DNA of 64,000 nt from NCBI RefSeq assembly GCF_028294535.1, contig NZ_JAQBIE010000002.1, positions 186,001 through 250,000 of the forward strand. The letters run 5' to 3'. Each line of letters begins with the position of its first letter. Within the stretch, counting starts at the first letter, position 1. Source of the stretch: Paracoccus onchidii. Its GTDB lineage: Bacteria; Pseudomonadota; Alphaproteobacteria; Rhodobacterales; Rhodobacteraceae. Of the stretch, positions 60,316 through 64,000 are shown piece after piece. The translations under genes and the position numbers were made by a program. The notes below the pieces were generated by a model that was not told the DNA's origin, did no database searches, and worked only from the letters and a program-made list of their open reading frames with translations.

Positions 60316-62403
60316 ATGACTGATCCAAATATCCGTGTCGGCGTTGATATCGGCGGAACATTTACCGATGTCGCGTTGCAACATCCCGGCGGCATGGCAA
60401 CCGCGAAAGTTCTGACAAACTATGCCCAGCCCGAGCAAGCCATTCTTGACGGCATCCTGCAGGCCGCCAGAACGGGCGCAATCGATCCCGCCCGCATCGG
60501 GCAGGTCATTCACGGCACCACGCTGGTTACCAATTCCCTGATCGAAAGGCGCGGCGCGAAACTTGCCTTCATCACGACCGAGGGGTTCCGGGATGTGGTC
60601 GAGATGCGCTCGGAGAACCGGTTCGAGCAGTATGATCTGAACCTGACGCTGCCCAAGCCGCTGGTCGCCCGAAAGGACCGCTTTACAGTGCATGAACGCA
60701 TGGCCGCCGATGGTTCGGTCCTGCTGGCACTGGACACCGCCGAGGTCGAAGCAATGGCCGCCAGGATCGTTGCCGGCGGATATGAGGCCGTCGCCATCGG
60801 CTTCATGCATGCCTATGCCAATCCACACCACGAACAGATGATGGCCGATGCCCTGAAGGCGGTGGCCCCGCATCTGTCGGTTTCGATGTCTTCGGTCATC
60901 TCACCGCAAATGCGCGAATTCGAGCGTTTCAACACCGTAATCGCCAATGCCTATGTGCAACCGCAGGTCGCAGATTATCTGGGAAGGCTGGTTCGCCGGT
61001 TGCGCGAAACGGAAATCCAGGCTCCGGTCTTCATGATGCATTCCGGGGGCGGGCTGATCTCGGTGGAAACCGCAAGCGCGGAACCGGTCCGCCTGTTGGA
61101 ATCCGGCCCGGCGGGGGGCGCCATCTTTGCTGCGGAATTTGCGCGCGCCCATGGTCTGGACAAGGTGCTCAGCTTTGACATGGGCGGCACGACGGCCAAG
61201 ATCTGCCTGATCGAAGACGGTCGCCCGAAAACCGCAAACACCTTCGAGGTGGCGCGCACCTATCGTTTCAAGAAAGGCTCGGGCATGCCGGTCTCGACGC
61301 CGGTCGTTGAAATGGTTGAAATCGGTGCCGGCGGCGGTTCAATCGCGTCGATCGATGCAATGGGCCGCATTCAGGTCGGCCCACGCTCGGCGGCTTCGGA
61401 ACCCGGTCCGGCCTGCTATCAGCGCGGAGGGATCGAACCGACCGTAACCGATTCCAACCTGGCCCTGGGCCGATTGGACCCGGATAATTTCGCAGGCGGC
61501 GCGATCACCCTTTCGACCGAATGCGCCCATGCGGCGCTGCGGGACAATCTGGCCGAAACCTTGGACATGCCTGTCGCGGATGCAGCTTTCGGTGTGACCG
61601 AAATGGTCGATGAAAACATGGCCAATGCAGCACGCGTCCATACGGTCGAAAACGGTCGCGACATCGAACATTTCACCATGATCGCATTCGGGGGCGGCGC
61701 ACCGCTACATGCGTGCCGCCTGTGCGAAAAGCTGGGTATCGACAATCTGATGATCCCGCCGGGCGCTGGCGTGGGTTCGGCCATTGGTTTTCTCAAGGCG
61801 CCGTTCAGCTATGAAGCGACGCGCGGCCTGTTCCAACGGCTGGACGCATTTGACGCCGAATCCGTCAACGCGGCCCTCAATGAGCTGGAGGTCGAGGCGC
61901 GGGCCTTTGTCGCAGAAGGCGCCGGTGATGGCGCCACGACGATCCGGCTGACCGCCTTCATGCGCTATACCGGTCAGGGCTGGGAAATTCCGGTCGTCCT
62001 GCCCTATGGCCCATTCGCAGAAGGTGATCACAATACATTGTTGCGCGCCTTCGAGGACGCCTATCGCACATTGTTCGGCCGGACCATTGATGATCTTGCC
62101 GTCGAGGTGACCAATTGGTCGCTCACCGTCGCGTCAGTCCTGCCAGAGATGGCCAAGGCGAAACGCTTCCTGTCGGGAACTTCATTGCGGGCCGCCAAGA
62201 ACAGACAATTCTTCGATTCGGCGCTGCGTCAGACTGTAACCGCGCAAGAGGTTCCGCGCGATGAGATCGCGCCCGGAACGGTGATCGACGGCCCCGCTGT
62301 CATTACCGAAAATGAAACTTCGACCATCGTCACGTCGGGTTATGCGGCGATCGGACAGGGCGATGGCAGCCTGTTGCTGCAGCGGAAAGGAACGGGAAAA
62401 TGA
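60316..62403 (+). CDS. Hydantoinase/oxoprolinase family subunit A (HyuA)
   Basis: A 695-residue ATP-dependent amidohydrolase subunit. The N-terminal ATPase-like segment is RVGVDIGGTFTDVALQ, followed by HGTTLVTNSLIERRG. The central actin-like motif is VLSFDMGGTTAKICLIEDG, and SGPAGGAIFAAEFARAHG precedes it. The family opens five-membered cyclic imides or lactams (N-methylhydantoin, 5-oxoproline) or carboxylates acetone-type ketones. The ATG follows CGAGG. It overlaps subunit B by four bases (ATGA). The adjacent flavin oxidase suggests the substrate is a nitrogen compound. Confidence 0.9.
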   Translation: MTDPNIRVGVDIGGTFTDVALQHPGGMATAKVLTNYAQPEQAILDGILQAARTGAIDPARIGQVIHGTTLVTNSLIERRGAKLAFITTEGFRDVVEMRSENRFEQYDLNLTLPKPLVARKDRFTVHERMAADGSVLLALDTAEVEAMAARIVAGGYEAVAIGFMHAYANPHHEQMMADALKAVAPHLSVSMSSVISPQMREFERFNTVIANAYVQPQVADYLGRLVRRLRETEIQAPVFMMHSGGGLISVETASAEPVRLLESGPAGGAIFAAEFARAHGLDKVLSFDMGGTTAKICLIEDGRPKTANTFEVARTYRFKKGSGMPVSTPVVEMVEIGAGGGSIASIDAMGRIQVGPRSAASEPGPACYQRGGIEPTVTDSNLALGRLDPDNFAGGAITLSTECAHAALRDNLAETLDMPVADAAFGVTEMVDENMANAARVHTVENGRDIEHFTMIAFGGGAPLHACRLCEKLGIDNLMIPPGAGVGSAIGFLKAPFSYEATRGLFQRLDAFDAESVNAALNELEVEARAFVAEGAGDGATTIRLTAFMRYTGQGWEIPVVLPYGPFAEGDHNTLLRAFEDAYRTLFGRTIDDLAVEVTNWSLTVASVLPEMAKAKRFLSGTSLRAAKNRQFFDSALRQTVTAQEVPRDEIAPGTVIDGPAVITENETSTIVTSGYAAIGQGDGSLLLQRKGTGK

Positions 62404-64000
62404 GCGTATCGTCGATTGACCTGCAAATCATGTGGAACCGCCTGATCGCCGTGGTCGAAGAACAGGCCACCACACTAATCCGGACCGCATTTTCCACCAG
62501 TGTCCGCGAGGCCGGCGATTTGTCGGCCGGATTGTTCGACCGGCAGGGGCGCATGATGGCCCAGGCCGTCACCGGCACGCCCGGCCATGTCAACGCCATG
62601 GCCGAAAGCGTCACCCATTTCACCCGCGAGATCGGCGCACAGAACATCTTTGAAGGTGATGTATTCATCACCAATGATCCCTGGATGGGCACCGGGCATC
62701 TGCATGACATCACCGTTGTCACACCCATCTTTCGCAAGGGCACGCATATCGGCTTTTTCGCCTGTACGGCGCATGTGGTCGATATCGGTGGGCGCGGCTT
62801 TGGTCCGGACGCTGGCGAAGTCTACGAGGAAGGGCTGCTGATTCCGATCACGAAATTCGCAGAAAAAGGACAGGTCAGCGCGTTGCTGATCCAGATGATC
62901 CGCGCCAATGTGCGCACCCCCGACCAGACCGTGGGCGACATGTATTCCCTTGCCGCCTGCAACGAGGCCGGAAACCGCAGATTGCAGGATATGATGGATG
63001 AATTCGCCATCGACGATCTTGACGCCTTGTCCGAATTCATCATGGACAGCAGCCGCAGGGCCACGTTGCGCGCAATCGCCAATGTTCCGGCCGGCAGCTA
63101 TGAATCCTCGATGACCGTTGATGGATATGAAGCGCCTGTGCATCTTCAGGTGCGCCTGACTGTCGAGGGCGATCGTCTGCTGGCCGATTTCGACGGAACC
63201 AGCGGCATGTCAAAATTCGGGGTGAACTGCCCCGAGGTCTATACGCGCGCCTATGCCTGCTATGCGCTGAAATGCGCCATCGCGCCCGAGGTGCCCAACA
63301 ATACCGGATCGCTTGAACCGTTCCGCATCACCGCCCCCGAGGGTTGCATCCTTGCCGCCCGACGCCCTGCCCCGGTCTCGGTGCGTCACGTGCTGGGACA
63401 TTTGGTCCCGGATGTCGTGATGGGGGCACTGCATCAGGCCATGACAAATACCGTGCCTGCGGAAGGTGCGTCGGCGTTGTGGAATATCCAGATCTCGGCA
63501 CGCCCATCCTCCCCCGACAGCGATCTTCCCAATCGCGAGGTGTTGATGTTCAATTCCGGCGGGACAGGCGCGCGCCCGACACTGGACGGCATGTCGGCAA
63601 CCGCCTTCCCATCCGGTGTGTCAACGATGTCCGTCGAAGTGACCGAACAGGTCGGCCCCATCACTGTCTGGCGCAAGGATCTGCGCGAAGGTTCTGGCGG
63701 CGCGGGCAGCTTTCGTGGCGGCCTGGGCCAGACGATCGAAATCGAACCCCGTCAGGGATACGATCTGTTCTTCAACGCCATGTTCGATCGCATCGATCAC
63801 CCCGCCCGCGGTCGCGATGGCGGCGGCAGTGGCGGCAACGGCAGTGTCGAACTTTCGGACGGCACGCGACTGAAGGGCAAGGGTCGCCAGAAAATCGCCG
63901 AAAATCAGCGCCTGGTCCTGCGGCTGCCCGGTGGCGGCGGCTATGGCGACCCGAGCAAGCGCAACCGTGAACTGGTGCGTGCCGATCTGGAGGCTGGATA
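62400..64000 (+). CDS. Hydantoinase/oxoprolinase family subunit B (HyuB), 3' end beyond the window
   Basis: About 533 residues are visible of a protein usually 560-600 long. Features are VREAGDLSAGLFDRQGRMMAQ, the metal-site-containing NDPWMGTGHLHDITVV, ACTAHVVDIGGRG and a glycine-rich C-terminal region (LPGGGGYGDPSKR) that normally lies near the end of this family. It is the partner of the subunit A gene, to which it is coupled by ATGA. No stop is reached before base 64000. Confidence 0.9.
   Translation, partial: MSVSSIDLQIMWNRLIAVVEEQATTLIRTAFSTSVREAGDLSAGLFDRQGRMMAQAVTGTPGHVNAMAESVTHFTREIGAQNIFEGDVFITNDPWMGTGHLHDITVVTPIFRKGTHIGFFACTAHVVDIGGRGFGPDAGEVYEEGLLIPITKFAEKGQVSALLIQMIRANVRTPDQTVGDMYSLAACNEAGNRRLQDMMDEFAIDDLDALSEFIMDSSRRATLRAIANVPAGSYESSMTVDGYEAPVHLQVRLTVEGDRLLADFDGTSGMSKFGVNCPEVYTRAYACYALKCAIAPEVPNNTGSLEPFRITAPEGCILAARRPAPVSVRHVLGHLVPDVVMGALHQAMTNTVPAEGASALWNIQISARPSSPDSDLPNREVLMFNSGGTGARPTLDGMSATAFPSGVSTMSVEVTEQVGPITVWRKDLREGSGGAGSFRGGLGQTIEIEPRQGYDLFFNAMFDRIDHPARGRDGGGSGGNGSVELSDGTRLKGKGRQKIAENQRLVLRLPGGGGYGDPSKRNRELVRADLEAG

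Noticed and set aside
1-64000. CRISPR arrays, insertion sequences, prophage, integrase or tRNA-linked islands
   Set aside because: I scanned for regular direct repeats, transposase or integrase motifs and tRNA-like clover sequences and saw none.

Overview
The window is GC-rich, densely packed alphaproteobacterial DNA. Short intergenic gaps, ATGA stop/start overlaps, many ABC and TRAP sugar importers, and genes typical of the family (a taurine-pyruvate aminotransferase, an eryABCD block, IclR/GntR/SorC regulators) suggest a member of the Rhodobacteraceae, possibly Paracoccus or a relative. I see no rRNA, tRNA, transposase, integrase, phage gene or CRISPR array. Both ends cut through genes.

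Region 1 (1-7952) is a leftward operon: APH-fold kinase, a divergent enolase paralogue, a fumarylacetoacetase-family hydrolase, two short-chain dehydrogenases, and a sugar ABC binding protein and permease. It faces a LacI-type regulator across a perfect 14-bp palindrome. It looks like an uncharacterised sugar or sugar-acid pathway in which a true enolase relative replaces the usual sugar-acid dehydratase. Region 2 (7987-20975) is a polyol locus: leftward eryABCD (erythritol), and rightward a DUF2291 protein, a three-part ABC importer and a second FGGY kinase plus GlpD-like dehydrogenase pair.

Region 3 (20994-26396) holds an AraC regulator and a molybdenum hydroxylase of the isoquinoline 1-oxidoreductase type with its XdhC and MocA-like maturation proteins. 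Region 4 (26404-30837) has a DMT transporter, an orphan outer-membrane-barrel-like protein and a large secreted phytase/esterase-like protein.

Region 5 (30913-39950) is a compact catecholate siderophore locus: TonB receptor, phosphopantetheinyl transferase, isochorismate synthase, isochorismatase, DHB dehydrogenase, a free-standing aryl carrier protein, DHB-AMP ligase and a free-standing VibH-like condensation domain. No amino-acid-activating NRPS is present, so the predicted product is a 2,3-dihydroxybenzoyl amide of a soluble amine, probably a polyamine. A related 17-bp motif occurs in all three promoter regions of the locus.

Region 6 (39945-53954) is a large oxidative sugar locus. One leftward run encodes a YtfQ-type ABC importer followed by a complete TRAP transporter and an aldose 1-epimerase. 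A second encodes aldehyde dehydrogenase, a mandelate-racemase-type dehydratase, a zinc dehydrogenase and a KduD-like dehydrogenase. A FadR-type GntR regulator lies between, with matching operator-like sites at both promoters. Region 7 (54108-64000) has a solitary taurine-pyruvate aminotransferase, a glyoxalase-fold protein, a cystathionine beta-lyase-like enzyme, an IclR regulator, a rhodanese, an FAD amine oxidase-like protein and hydantoinase/oxoprolinase subunits A and B, the last cut by the window end.
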